From the NCBI RefSeq assembly GCF_003049645.1, contig NZ_PYWK01000001.1, positions 1,767,487-1,831,486 of the forward strand: a stretch of DNA of 64,000 bases. Reading direction: 5' to 3'. The translations under genes were made by a program, and so were the position numbers. The notes below the pieces were generated by a model that ran no database searches, was not told the origin of the DNA, and saw nothing but the letters and a program-made list of their open reading frames with translations. This DNA comes from Metasolibacillus fluoroglycofenilyticus (GTDB lineage Bacteria > Bacillota > Bacilli > Bacillales_A > Planococcaceae). This document shows positions 37,258-46,329 of the stretch, piece by piece (within the stretch, counting starts at the first letter, position 1; each line of letters starts with the position of its first letter).

Positions 37258-37890
37258 TTACTTTTTATCGTTTAATAAACTTTGTAAAAATGCCTCGCAT
37301 CGCGCTTTATCTCCTGCTGTTAGCCATTCCAACACTTCTGGTCGCAGCGTTTCCTTTAATGCATCACGCTTTGCTGAAGCATCCTTGATATTGCTTAAAA
37401 TTTGCTTTCGGCAATGCTTTAAAAACTCGATATACTGTGCATAGGAATCATCAAACTGCTGCTCCAATTCTACCTTCAGTTTTTTTGTAAGACCCGGGCT
37501 AGCACCTGAAGTAGAAACTGTTAAGACCAAATCACCGCGTCTTATAACGGCTGGATTAATAAAATCTACTCGTCCCTTCGCATCTGCTCGCGACAAATGC
37601 TGCCACTGCTCTGTTGCCTCTTCAATAGCATTGTTAACCTTTTCATTATCCGTCGCTGCAAAAATGAGCACCGCATCTTCTAAATCATTTGCCTCAAACA
37701 TCTTTTCATGCCATCTCACATACCCATTTTGGGCATACGTCAGTAGCTCCTCTGTAAGATTTGGACTAATAATATGTATGATTGCTTTCGTTGGTAATAA
37801 TGCCCGTACTTTTTGTGTTGCTACCTTTCCTCCACCAACAATGACGACTTTTTTATAATCAATATTTAATAACGCTGGAAAATAAGCCAT
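37258..37890 (-). CDS. sirC: Precorrin-2 dehydrogenase/sirohydrochlorin ferrochelatase-type protein
   Basis: 210 residues. The NAD loop VVIVGGGKVATQKVRALL (residues 15-32) and FINPAVIRRGDLVLTVSTSG are the CysG N-terminal/Met8 signature; ISPNLTEELL and FAATDNEKVNNAI complete the Rossmann part. It oxidises precorrin-2 to sirohydrochlorin on the way to siroheme (YlnF in B. subtilis). No cobA or sulfite reductase gene is adjacent, so its pathway partners lie elsewhere. AAGGGTGAGAG precedes the ATG. Confidence 0.9.
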   Translation of the reverse strand: MAYFPALLNIDYKKVVIVGGGKVATQKVRALLPTKAIIHIISPNLTEELLTYAQNGYVRWHEKMFEANDLEDAVLIFAATDNEKVNNAIEEATEQWQHLSRADAKGRVDFINPAVIRRGDLVLTVSTSGASPGLTKKLKVELEQQFDDSYAQYIEFLKHCRKQILSNIKDASAKRDALKETLRPEVLEWLTAGDKARCEAFLQSLLNDKK

Positions 37891-38063
37891 TCTCTCACCC
37901 TTTTAACATTAGAATTTACTATGAAAAAAACCTTGCCATTACTATAGCATAATTAATTTTCAAAAAATATCTGAATATGTGCTATTTTTGGCAAATTTGC
38001 TCGTTTCAATTAATAAATAAGTGAAATATAATAGTGATAACGTTCATTAAGGAGCTGTTGTAT

Positions 38064-39098
38064 ATGACATTTTGGCAAACAAAGCAAAACTGGCTATGGC
38101 TATTTTTTGCATTAATTGTATTGAGTAATGTTACGCTCTATAGTACATCGTTCGGGCATGCCATCGTTATGCTTGAGCCAAACAGTGTTGTTATAGGCTC
38201 ATTAATTGATTTAATCATTGTTGCACCGCTTATTTTCATTCTAGCCAAAAAGCATTATAGCCTGAAATTGTTTATCGCTTTAATGGCTATCGGCTGTGTA
38301 CTCGCTCGCTTCATTATTCCACAGGCGATTCTTGCACCATTTTCAAGTATTACATGGCTCGGTATTGGCGCAGAGCTCATCATAATAGCAATTGAGCTCT
38401 TGCTCATTAGCTCATTTATTATTTATTTGCCGAAAATTATGCAATCGACATGTTTGAGCAACGCACCATTAATATTTTCTTTTCCACAAGCAGTTGACCA
38501 GCATGTGAAGCGTCATCCACTAATTCACGTGCTATGCTCAGAGCTACTTATGTTTTACTATGCATTATTTAGCTGGCGTAAAAAAATAACGAACGGCTAT
38601 ACATTGCATAAAAAAACAAGCTATATCGCCTTCCAAGCAATGATGATTCATGCTATCATCCTTGAAACATTAGGCATCCATTGGTGGCTACATAGTAAAT
38701 ATCCTGTATTGTCGTTTATTTTACTTATTTTCAATGTGTACTCGGTGCTATTCCTCCTTGCAGACTTACAGGCTGTACGCTTAAATCCAACAATAATTCG
38801 CAACGATACGCTTTATTTATCGCTCGGCATTATGAAACGTGCCGCAATACCGTTAACGCAAATTACAGAAATTGTTACGGATGCTAGTCAATTTGAAGAA
38901 AAACTGCCGAAGGATATGGCACAATTTATCGCCAAGGATTTTGAAGCTGTAAAACCGAGTGTCATAATATATTGCAAAAACCCTGTTTCTGTCGTTCTAC
39001 CATTTGGCTTCGAAAAGCATTACCATCAAATTGCAATCAAAGTTGACGACGCACATGGATTTATTGAGGATTTAAAAACAAGATTAGCAGCTAACTAA
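38064..39098 (+). CDS. Polytopic membrane protein, unknown
   Basis: About 344 residues with roughly seven membrane helices in the first two thirds (LWLFFALIVLSNVTLY, IVAPLIFILAKKH, LIIIAIELLLISSFIIYL, FILLIFNVYSVLFLLADL) and a soluble PH-like C-terminal part (LYLSLGIMKRAAIPLTQITE ... VVLPFGFEKHYHQI). Membrane proteins like this are often misnamed as beta-carotene cleavage enzymes in Bacillales; no such function is visible. The ATG at 38064 follows TTAAGGAG. Confidence 0.7.
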   Translation: MTFWQTKQNWLWLFFALIVLSNVTLYSTSFGHAIVMLEPNSVVIGSLIDLIIVAPLIFILAKKHYSLKLFIALMAIGCVLARFIIPQAILAPFSSITWLGIGAELIIIAIELLLISSFIIYLPKIMQSTCLSNAPLIFSFPQAVDQHVKRHPLIHVLCSELLMFYYALFSWRKKITNGYTLHKKTSYIAFQAMMIHAIILETLGIHWWLHSKYPVLSFILLIFNVYSVLFLLADLQAVRLNPTIIRNDTLYLSLGIMKRAAIPLTQITEIVTDASQFEEKLPKDMAQFIAKDFEAVKPSVIIYCKNPVSVVLPFGFEKHYHQIAIKVDDAHGFIEDLKTRLAAN

Positions 39099-39262
39099 TT
39101 TACTTATTATAAAAATCAAGCTTCTCCTCGGGATGGCGAAAAATTCGCTTCTTTCTTATTTCAAATTCAAAGGAAGGCCACTAGAGCCTGTTGTTACACC
39201 ATTTCTAAAGTAACTATTTTTTATTTTATCTAGTGATTTCTTTGATGAAACACCACAAAAAA

Positions 39263-39293
39263 CGCCCTAAAAGTATGCATTGCTTTTGGGGCG
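39263..39293. terminator. Terminator-like hairpin before the DUF4362 gene end
   Basis: CGCCCTAAAAG pairs with CTTTTGGGGCG with one mismatch. Convergent genes flank it. Confidence 0.55.
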
Positions 39294-39330
39294 CTCCTGT
39301 TTAGGCTTTACTTATTTGTTCTAATCGCAT

Positions 39331-39753
39331 TTAATAATCTGAAAAAATAATATACTGCTCATCATCCGAGCAATCACTTACATAATAATCCGTCCGACTG
39401 CCCACCTCAATCGCGTTGAGCTGATTACAAGTCGCTTTGATAACTTCCCCATTGCCATATGTATCCTCTGAATAATCAATTTTCACATTGATTTCATCAT
39501 TGCTGTGCCGAACATCCACATAAATCGGGTCACCCTCGATAGTATGCTCAACAATTCTCACTTGGTCATACTCTCCGCTCTGCACATTTGCAAAAAATGC
39601 ATAAAAACGCTCAATATTATCAATACCATTTCGCGTCTTTGAAACAACATCCTCCGCAAAAAAGTCATACCCACTATTCGAAATGACCCCTTGCTGCGCC
39701 GCACATCCCACAAGCACACAACTACAAGCCACCACAAATACTAACCACTTCAT
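39331..39753 (-). CDS. DUF4362-type lipoprotein
   Basis: 140 residues. Lipobox LVGCA puts the lipidated Cys near residue 17. The mature part contains NIERFYAFFANVQSGEYDQV and VRIVEHTIEGDPIYVDV, the pattern I associate with DUF4362. Two more Cys (CNQL, SDCSDDE) might form a disulfide. Function unknown. AAGGAGGGC precedes the ATG. It flanks the distal end of the CRISPR array. Confidence 0.75.
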   Translation of the reverse strand: MKWLVFVVACSCVLVGCAAQQGVISNSGYDFFAEDVVSKTRNGIDNIERFYAFFANVQSGEYDQVRIVEHTIEGDPIYVDVRHSNDEINVKIDYSEDTYGNGEVIKATCNQLNAIEVGSRTDYYVSDCSDDEQYIIFSDY

Positions 39754-39927
39754 TATCAGCCCTCCTTTCTAACTTAGACGTACACCTTCCTAAAAAGTTA
39801 CATAAAAGTATGGAGGAAATAAGAAAAAGAAGCTGAGCTTGGTTATTTTACCTTCTCTGTGCAAGAAGAAGACCAAGTTTGTTTGATCTATAGTAGAGGC
39901 TATATAGAATTTCAATACAGAGAAACT

Positions 39928-39957
39928 AAAAAGCCGTCCCAGTCACAAGCAGACGGC
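39928..39957 (-). terminator. Terminator of the CRISPR transcript
   Basis: On the complement, GCCGTC...GACGGC followed by TTTTT, directly beyond the last degenerate repeat. This fits transcription of the array from right to left. A collapsed repeat remnant (ATTTCAATACAGAGAAAC, 39909-39926) lies just past it. Confidence 0.65.
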
Positions 39958-41517
39958 ATTTCAATTCACACTCTCTTTACAGAGAGACTTCAGCCAACAG
40001 ATTACTAGATTCACGCCGTTGAATTTCAATCCACTCTTTCAATATAGAGAGAGACAAGCGGCGAGTATTGGACAATGCAAGACTTAGAATTTCAATCCAC
40101 TCTTTCAATACAGAAAGAGACACGACAATGCTGATACATACTGCCAAATATAATGATTTCAATCCACTCTTTCAATACAGAAAGAGACCAGGACCGTATG
40201 AACGGAATCGCAGGGATTATCATTTCAATCCACTCTTTCAATACAGAAAGAGACCCCATCGATGCAATATATAGGAGGTTATGATATTGGAATTTCAATC
40301 CACTCTTTCAATACAGAAAGAGACGACAATTGTTGAATTTTTCTTAGTTAAGACTCTTATTTCAATCCACTCTTTCAATACAGAAAGAGACAGAAAACTC
40401 CTTGCGCCTAGCCAAGAGATTAGCATTTCAATCCACTCTTTCAATACAGAAAGAGACCTGCGCCAGATAACGCTTCACGATTTGTATGATTATTTCAATC
40501 CACTCTTTCAATACAGAAAGAGACATCAAAGAAGTGCAACTCTTTACGCTTTAGCTGGATTTCAATCCACTCTTTCAATACAGAAAGAGACGTTTTGATG
40601 GTCCAATACTGTTATGGTTGTGGAAATTTCAATCCACTCTTTCAATACAGAAAGAGACGTTTTGATGGTCCAATACTGTTATGGTTGTGGAAATTTCAAT
40701 CCACTCTTTCAATACAGAAAGAGACTTTTTGCTAAGGGGCGAGACGTGGGCATGAATATTTCAATCCACTCTTTCAATACAGAAAGAGACAAAAGGTTGT
40801 TAATGAGCGAATAGCACTGGAGATTTCAATCCACTCTTTCAATACAGAAAGAGACGTAATAGGTCTATTCTTACCTTGTCTCGATTTATTTCAATCCACT
40901 CTTTCAATACAGAAAGAGACAAAATAACTTTATATCCGAAAATGCACCTTATAATTTCAATCCACTCTTTCAATACAGAAAGAGACCGTCGTCGCCGGCG
41001 ATGATGACCGGCTTGTCCGGATTTCAATCCACTCTTTCAATACAGAAAGAGACGGCTTTATATCAGCGTTATAAGGGGATTCAGAAAATTTCAATCCACT
41101 CTTTCAATACAGAAAGAGACGGTCATTCGGTACTTTACCGAGATAACGGTTATTATTTCAATCCACTCTTTCAATACAGAAAGAGACAAAATCATCGTAA
41201 CTCAAAACGGAGTGACGAATATTTCAATCCACTCTTTCAATACAGAAAGAGACCGTTGTTTTTGGCGAATCTGCTGTACCATTTGAATTTCAATCCACTC
41301 TTTCAATACAGAAAGAGACGGTCACCATGCCTCAGATACGCAAGAAAAGCGTTATTTCAATCCACTCTTTCAATACAGAAAGAGACGTTAAATATTGTTG
41401 CTCCTGTGCAGTACGAGGATTTCAATCCACTCTTTCAATACAGAAAGAGACTTACGTCTAATCCTACATTGCGTAAGGTACGGTATTTCAATCCACTCTT
41501 TCAATACAGAAAGAGAC
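39958..41517 (-). CRISPR. CRISPR array, type I-C-like repeats, 24 repeats and 23 spacers, no cas genes nearby
   Basis: Twenty-two identical 33-base repeats start at 40089, 40156, 40222, 40292, 40359, 40425, 40492, 40559, 40626, 40693, 40758, 40823, 40888, 40954, 41021, 41088, 41155, 41221, 41287, 41354, 41419 and 41485. One at 40023 has two changes and one at 39958 is degenerate (31 bases). Spacers are 32-37 bases, mostly 33-34. On the complement the repeat begins GTCTCTTTC, holds a perfect 7-bp stem CTCTTTC/GAAAGAG with a six-base loop, and ends GTGGATTGAAAT, the 3' end typical of type I-C repeats. Decay at the left end and the terminator at 39928 put the leader on the right. Spacers at 40592-40625 and 40659-40692 are identical. 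No cas gene lies anywhere in the window. Confidence 0.97.
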
Positions 41518-41880
41518 TGCGAAAATTAATGAATAATTATTAAATATAAATTATTTTCACTACAAAGACTTTCATATAGGTAATATTATACTATGAAATT
41601 ACTATGTTGGGGGATGATTTTAAGAAAATAAAGGTGCGAATCCCTCAGGAAAATCATGTTCGCTTCACATTCGCACTTGTGATTATGCTATAGAATTAAG
41701 TTTCTTCCCCAGTGAAAGTTTTTCTTAGCATCCAATCCTTGATTAATATCAATGTGAGTTGATAAAAGCATAATCAACGTAAGTATCTAAACTAACATTT
41801 GAACTTACATACTTATTTTAAATGTTTTATGTTATCTCATTAAGTTGGTTCACATATTGAAATACTGCCGGTAGTTTTTA
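41518..41880 (-). promoter_or_regulatory. Probable CRISPR leader
   Basis: AT-rich DNA directly next to the conserved end of the array. On the complement a TATAAT (within TAGTATAATATTACC, near 41580-41595) lies about 70 bases before the first repeat, without a clear -35. Further out, a hairpin GTGCGAAT/ATTCGCAC (41634-41676) probably terminates the yoaT-like gene. No gene found here. Confidence 0.55.
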
Positions 41881-42645
41881 TTAATTGTTATCTTCCTTCA
41901 CTCGCTTCAACTCTGCCACAATCAAAAAGCTTATAATAACTAAGAGCAACCAAGAACTTATTTTTCCTAAATGAACAATACTCCAAGCATGTGTTTGGTT
42001 TGGATATTGCCATGCCCCGAAAAAAGTAGCGATGTTTTCAGCAATCCAGATAAAGAAGCCAATGAGCGCAAAGGATAACACGATTGGCATACGGTAGTTA
42101 ACGCCGTTGATTTTATAGTTTACAGATGAGCGCCAAAATACAATAATCACTAAAAGTCCTAGCCACCAACGTATATCAATCCAAAAATGATGCCAGAAAA
42201 AATTCAAATAAATAGCGCTAGCAAGTGGTACAACTGCGAAAAACGACGGCCAATAAATGAGTTCTATATGTAGGCGCCGCCACGCTTGACATAAATAACT
42301 AGCAACACTCGCATACATAAAACCGCTATAGAGTGGCACGCCGAAAATTTTAAAAAAGCCTTGTTCTGGATATGCCCAAGAGCCCATATGTACTTTAAAA
42401 ATTTCGAGTGCAAGCCCGATGAAATGAAATAATGTGATAACTTTAAGCTCATCTTTTGTTTCGAGTCCAGCGCGCAGCATCCACCATTGCATTGCGAGGC
42501 AGATGAGGAGTAGCCAGTCGTACCTCGCTAAAATTGGTAATGGAATAAACTTAGTTAATGCAAGTGAAGCGAAAATAACGACTGGAAAAAGGCAGGATAA
42601 TGCTTGCTCTCGTCCAAAATAAAATAGCTGTTGTAATTTATGCTT
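41881..42645 (-). CDS. yoaT: DUF817-family membrane protein (YoaT-like)
   Basis: About 254 residues with seven or eight membrane helices, rich in Trp. Recognisable DUF817 blocks: KVHMGSWAYPEQGFFKIFG, VPLYSGFMYASVASYLCQAW and IAENIATFFGAWQYPNQ. Function unknown. Start at 42645 overlaps the end of the preceding regulator gene by about eight bases. The order yoaS-yozG-yoaT is the same as in B. subtilis. Confidence 0.88.
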   Translation of the reverse strand, partial: KHKLQQLFYFGREQALSCLFPVVIFASLALTKFIPLPILARYDWLLLICLAMQWWMLRAGLETKDELKVITLFHFIGLALEIFKVHMGSWAYPEQGFFKIFGVPLYSGFMYASVASYLCQAWRRLHIELIYWPSFFAVVPLASAIYLNFFWHHFWIDIRWWLGLLVIIVFWRSSVNYKINGVNYRMPIVLSFALIGFFIWIAENIATFFGAWQYPNQTHAWSIVHLGKISSWLLLVIISFLIVAELKRVKEDNN

Positions 42646-42859
42646 CATTATCATTGTCCTCTTCATAAAGTAAAATATCACCGGGCTGACAATCCAATGC
42701 TTTGCAAATCGCTTCTAATGTTGAAAAGCGAATGGCTTTCGCCTTACCTGTCTTTAAAATAGAAAGATTCGCCATCGTAATGCCTACTTTTTCTGATAGC
42801 TCCGTGACGGTCATTTTTCTTTTAGCTAACATAACATCAAGTTCAATAATAATTGCCAA
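42638..42859 (-). CDS. yozG: Small HTH (Xre/Cro-type) regulator, YozG-like
   Basis: 73 residues, almost entirely a helix-turn-helix: MTVTELSEKVGITMANLSIL with LEAICKALDCQPGDIL. TTG start with GAGGTGAAG upstream. The family commonly sits with DUF2975 membrane proteins, as here. It probably controls its own operon. Confidence 0.9.
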   Translation of the reverse strand: MAIIIELDVMLAKRKMTVTELSEKVGITMANLSILKTGKAKAIRFSTLEAICKALDCQPGDILLYEEDNDNEA

Positions 42860-42870
42860 CTTTCTTCACC

Positions 42871-43350
42871 TCAAACCGTTAAATCATTTTCTGTTTTCAT
42901 ATCAATGGCGCTTGTTAATAGATGTTGAAGTAGCGTTGCGAAAACACCAACAACAAATGCTGCTCCACCAAGTACTACACCAATTATGATAATACCAGGT
43001 GCGTCGTCGTATTCGGCAATCATATAAAGTAATGGCATACTTATTACGTATAGGAAGGTAATTGTAAAGGCGTTCCATTTGATTTTTTTCAATGCTGTCA
43101 CAGATGCAGAGGAAAACGCAACATTGTGGTTAATGTAGTTTAATAGCTTCAATGCTTGATAAAGTGCTAAAAAATAGGCAACAGCTGTTCCATAGAGAAG
43201 TGCCACAATGCCATACATTACCCATGCAAGCTGCCAGTCATTTTTCGTAATATTCATTAAAAGCATCGGGAAACCAATAACAGAAAGTCCTAGCACAGGC
43301 AATGCTAAAACAAGTAAAGTTGCTTTCAAGAAAGTCGTCTGTCTTTTCAT
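42871..43350 (-). CDS. yoaS: DUF2975-family membrane protein (YoaS-like)
   Basis: About 159 residues with four membrane helices (FLKATLLVLALPVLGLSVIG, VMYGIVALLYGTAVAYFLAL, FTITFLYVISMPLLYMIA, GIIIIGVVLGGAAFVVGVFA). Its last residues (LTSAIDMKTENDLTV) and the following Xre gene are typical for DUF2975. ATG 43350 is set by GAGGTG. First gene of the operon. Function unknown. Confidence 0.87.
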   Translation of the reverse strand: MKRQTTFLKATLLVLALPVLGLSVIGFPMLLMNITKNDWQLAWVMYGIVALLYGTAVAYFLALYQALKLLNYINHNVAFSSASVTALKKIKWNAFTITFLYVISMPLLYMIAEYDDAPGIIIIGVVLGGAAFVVGVFATLLQHLLTSAIDMKTENDLTV

Positions 43351-43359
43351 AATAAACAC

Positions 43360-43882
43360 CTCATTTATCGTTTATCGATAAAAATATATCGAAATACAAA
43401 ATTTTATAGTATAAGACTCTGCTATTCGATATTAGGTTCCATCCCAACAAAAACTACATAAAAAGCCCGAAAAACTCTATAAATGTGAAGGTTTTTCGGG
43501 TTTTAGCTTAAATATTTGATTTTGAAATATATACGAATAGTTAATATTGGATTAATTGCTATAGTTTAATTGACTGGCTTTATTCAAAGTGATTTATTTC
43601 TGATAAAGAGGATTCTAAAAGGCGGATATTTTAGCCGACCATGAAATTTCAATCCACTCTCCCTATAAAGAGAGAGACGGTGAAAAACAAGGTAAAATTA
43701 ATATTTATCATTGGTTTTCATTAATAAATTAATGTACAAGGTCATATTAGCCTAGATTACATTGTATTTCAATGGGAGAAATTAATTTTGAATGCCTGTA
43801 AGTGAATATAAAGGAAATGTTAAAATAATAAAAGAAATAAATAGCATTTTGTATTATAATTTTTTAATGGAGGTGATTTGAT
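43360..43882. other. Intergenic region with a terminator hairpin and a lone CRISPR repeat
   Basis: CCCGAAAAAC (43466-43475) pairs with GTTTTTCGGG (43491-43500) followed by TTTT. A single CRISPR-like repeat lies at 43646-43678 (listed separately). No gene seen. GGAGGTGA at 43869-43876 belongs to the NERD gene. Confidence 0.6.
43646..43678 (-). repeat. Solitary CRISPR-like repeat
   Basis: 33 bases, same length as the array repeat and identical in the first 20 bases on the plus strand (ATTTCAATCCACTCT...). The stem bases differ, but pairing is kept: on the complement CTCTCTC can pair with GGGAGAG with one G-U. No second copy flanks it at spacer distance. Confidence 0.8.
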
Positions 43883-44809
43883 TTGAGGCTGCAACAACTT
43901 GAAGCAATAGCTAGGAGATTGGATGAGAAGCATCCTGATTATTTATATTTGGCAGAGCAGCTTGCAATGGCCCGAGCTGGTGCTATCGGGGAGGATGAGG
44001 TGCAGTTCTTTTTACAGGAGCTTACTACGCCGCACCGAACCATTCGTAATTTATCTTTCTATAGCGCGGTGCAGCATCGCCATGAAATAGATTTTTTAGT
44101 GATTTTCCCCTCGTTGATTCTATGCTTTGAAGTAAAAAATATGGTAGGTCAGTTACATTTCGACATGGTCGCTTCTCAGCTACTGCGAACACGTAACGAC
44201 GGTATCATTGAGCGCTTTCCAAACCCTATAGAACAGCTCACTCGTCATATGCGCGTGCTCTCTTCTTTATTCCCCACTATTCCGATTAACGGCGCTGTCA
44301 TTATTGCCAATCGTCGCGCTATCATTTCGAGCAAACCTGCTCCCATTCCTATTTTTCATGCTGATTATGTGCATAGCTTTATTGAGAAAAAACTTATACA
44401 GTACAATGAGCCATTGCTTGATTTAGATGAAGTTTATGCGCAGCTTTTGGCTTTACATTGCTCTAAAAAAGAGCCGCTTACTTTCACATTAGCTCAACTA
44501 AAGCAAGGTGTGTTTTGTAAAAGATGTTCTGCTAAAATGCGCTTTGTGCATGGCAAATTTATTTGTTTGCGCTGCAATATGCAGGATAAGTACGCCCATT
44601 TCCAAGCCTTAAATGATTTTCGTTTGCTAATGGATACGAAAATCACAAATCAGCAGTTTTGTCAGTTATGCGACATTCCTTCTAGACATGCGGCAAAGCG
44701 GTTATTGCGTTTTTTCCCAATTATAGGGGATGGAAAATCTAGTTACTATGAAATTCCTGAGCAGATTCTTACTATGACACAGTGCAAAGGTCATGATTCG
44801 CTCATATGA
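43883..44809 (+). CDS. NERD (nuclease-related) domain protein with C-terminal zinc ribbon
   Basis: 308 residues, TTG start set by GGAGGTGA. N-terminal NERD domain (about 30-150): GAIGEDEVQFFLQEL, then HEIDFLVIF and LCFEVKN, which give the D...ExK residues of a PD-(D/E)xK-like nuclease. The C-terminal part has a zinc ribbon (FCKRCSAKM ... FICLRCNMQD) and a winged-helix-like tail. NERD proteins are suspected DNA-processing or defence enzymes; no reaction is proven for this type. Its place next to a lone CRISPR repeat is noted but may be chance. Confidence 0.85.
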   Translation: MRLQQLEAIARRLDEKHPDYLYLAEQLAMARAGAIGEDEVQFFLQELTTPHRTIRNLSFYSAVQHRHEIDFLVIFPSLILCFEVKNMVGQLHFDMVASQLLRTRNDGIIERFPNPIEQLTRHMRVLSSLFPTIPINGAVIIANRRAIISSKPAPIPIFHADYVHSFIEKKLIQYNEPLLDLDEVYAQLLALHCSKKEPLTFTLAQLKQGVFCKRCSAKMRFVHGKFICLRCNMQDKYAHFQALNDFRLLMDTKITNQQFCQLCDIPSRHAAKRLLRFFPIIGDGKSSYYEIPEQILTMTQCKGHDSLI

Positions 44810-44893
44810 TAGATAAATTCGCTCGTAAAACATGTAAATTCGCTCATAAAACAACTCAATTCGCTCGTAAATTTCATAAATTCGCTCATACGA
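44805..44893 (-). repeat. Short tandem repeats with unit TAYGAGCGAAT
   Basis: Five copies of TAYGAGCGAATT/C spaced about 21 bases apart on the complement. The same unit recurs in the opposite orientation at 62700-62775. Translation gives YERI repeats in one frame, but no ribosome site or gene supports coding. Confidence 0.7.
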
Positions 44894-44902
44894 CATAAAA
44901 AA

Positions 44903-44918
44903 GCTCACCGAGGTGAGC
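44903..44918 (-). terminator. Terminator of argH
   Basis: GGCTCACC/GGTGAGCC-type hairpin with a two-base loop, followed by TTTTTT on the minus strand. Confidence 0.7.
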
Positions 44919-44923
44919 CATTC

Positions 44924-46297
44924 TTATGCTAAACATAGCCTTGCTTTTTCTAATTGTATTTTCACTTGCTCGAAGCCTGTGCCACCGAGTGAGTTGCGGC
45001 GGCGCACTGCTGCCTCTGGTGCAAGCACTGCATAAATGTCTTCTTCAATTAAAGTGCTTTCCTCCTGCATATCTGCTAGTGGCAAGTCGAGCAAATAAAT
45101 ACCACGCTGAATACATGTGAAGACAAGCTTGCCTGTTACTTCATGCGCTTCGCGGAATGGCATGCCTTTAGCAGCTAAATAATCAGCCAGCTCCGTGGCG
45201 TTTGAGAAGTCGCTATGCACCGCGCTGTGCAGACGTTCTGTGTTGACAGACATTGTGGCCACCATGCCCTCGAAAATTTTCAATGCGCCTAAAACTGTAT
45301 GCACTGTGTCGAACATACCTTCTTTGTCCTCTTGCATATCCTTGTTGTATGTTAGTGGTGTGCCCTTCAATACTGTTAGTAGTCCCATTAAATTGCCGTA
45401 AACGCGGCCTGATTTTCCACGAATAAGCTCCGCCATATCAGGGTTTTTCTTTTGTGGCATAATCGATGAGCCTGTTGAAAAGGCGTCGTCTAGCTCGATA
45501 AACTTAAATTCATCCGTTGACCAAAGAATGATTTCCTCTGCGAAACGAGATAAATGTGCCATTAACAGCGATGAATTTGCTAGAAATTCTACGATGAAAT
45601 CACGGTCACTTACCGCGTCCATTGAGTTAGCGTATACATCTGCAAAGCCAAGCAGCTCCGCTGATTTGAGGCGATCAATTGGGAAGGTTGTGCCTGCCAT
45701 CGCGCCTGCACCAAGTGGTGAAATATCAATGCGCTTTAATGATTCCGTATAGCGCTGTTTGTCACGCTCTAACATCCAAAAATAGGCCATTAAATGATGG
45801 GCAAAGGAAATTGGCTGCGCACGCTGTAAATGGGTATAGCCCGGTGCAATTGTTTCAACATGCTGCTCCGCCTGCTGTAATAGCGTTTTTTGGAAATTCT
45901 CAATTAAACCAATGACTTCAGCAACGCGCTTCTTCAAAAACAAATGCATATCTGTTGCAACTTGGTCGTTACGTGAGCGCCCTGTATGTAACTTGCCACC
46001 AACAGGGCCGATTAAATCGATCAGCATTTTTTCTAAGTTTAGATGAATATCCTCATTTGCCACCGTGAATTGTAGCTCGCCCGCCTCTGCTTTTACTAGT
46101 AGCTGCTGTAAGCCGTCTAAAATAAGCGCGACATCTGCTTGCGGTAAAATGCCTTGAATACCTAGCATTGTTACATGTGCTTTACTACCTTCTATATCTT
46201 CCATTACTAACTGTTGGTCAAAGCCAATTGACGCACCAAACTCATCCACCCATGCCTCTGCGGACTTTTGAAAGCGCCCACCCCATAATTTTGTCAT
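44924..46297 (-). CDS. argH: Argininosuccinate lyase
   Basis: About 457 residues. [20 protein letters not shown] at the start, [16 protein letters not shown], the family signature [12 protein letters not shown] with the catalytic Ser loop, and TFPIDRL are present. It splits argininosuccinate into arginine and fumarate, the last step of arginine synthesis. It lies downstream of argG, with a two-hairpin repeat element in the 140-base gap. Start at 46297 follows GAGGTG. Confidence 0.97.
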   Translation of the reverse strand: MTKLWGGRFQKSAEAWVDEFGASIGFDQQLVMEDIEGSKAHVTMLGIQGILPQADVALILDGLQQLLVKAEAGELQFTVANEDIHLNLEKMLIDLIGPVGGKLHTGRSRNDQVATDMHLFLKKRVAEVIGLIENFQKTLLQQAEQHVETIAPGYTHLQRAQPISFAHHLMAYFWMLERDKQRYTESLKRIDISPLGAGAMAGTTFPIDRLKSAELLGFADVYANSMDAVSDRDFIVEFLANSSLLMAHLSRFAEEIILWSTDEFKFIELDDAFSTGSSIMPQKKNPDMAELIRGKSGRVYGNLMGLLTVLKGTPLTYNKDMQEDKEGMFDTVHTVLGALKIFEGMVATMSVNTERLHSAVHSDFSNATELADYLAAKGMPFREAHEVTGKLVFTCIQRGIYLLDLPLADMQEESTLIEEDIYAVLAPEAAVRRRNSLGGTGFEQVKIQLEKARLCLA

Positions 46298-46329
46298 AAT
46301 CAAAACACCTCAATCGAAAAATAGAAGTG

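Noticed and set aside
40068..41543. Long open frames across the CRISPR array that read as repetitive proteins (SIHSFNTERD, NPLFQYRKR, LSVLKEWIE)
   Set aside because: They are translations of the 33-base repeats in different frames, without ribosome sites or continuous frames.
41518..41880. Possible small cas gene or toxin between the array and yoaT
   Set aside because: No open frame of useful size with a start and ribosome site; the region reads as leader plus a terminator.
44702..44908. Possible small protein with YERI repeats
   Set aside because: It arises from the GAGCGAAT tandem repeats and overlaps the NERD gene; no ribosome site.
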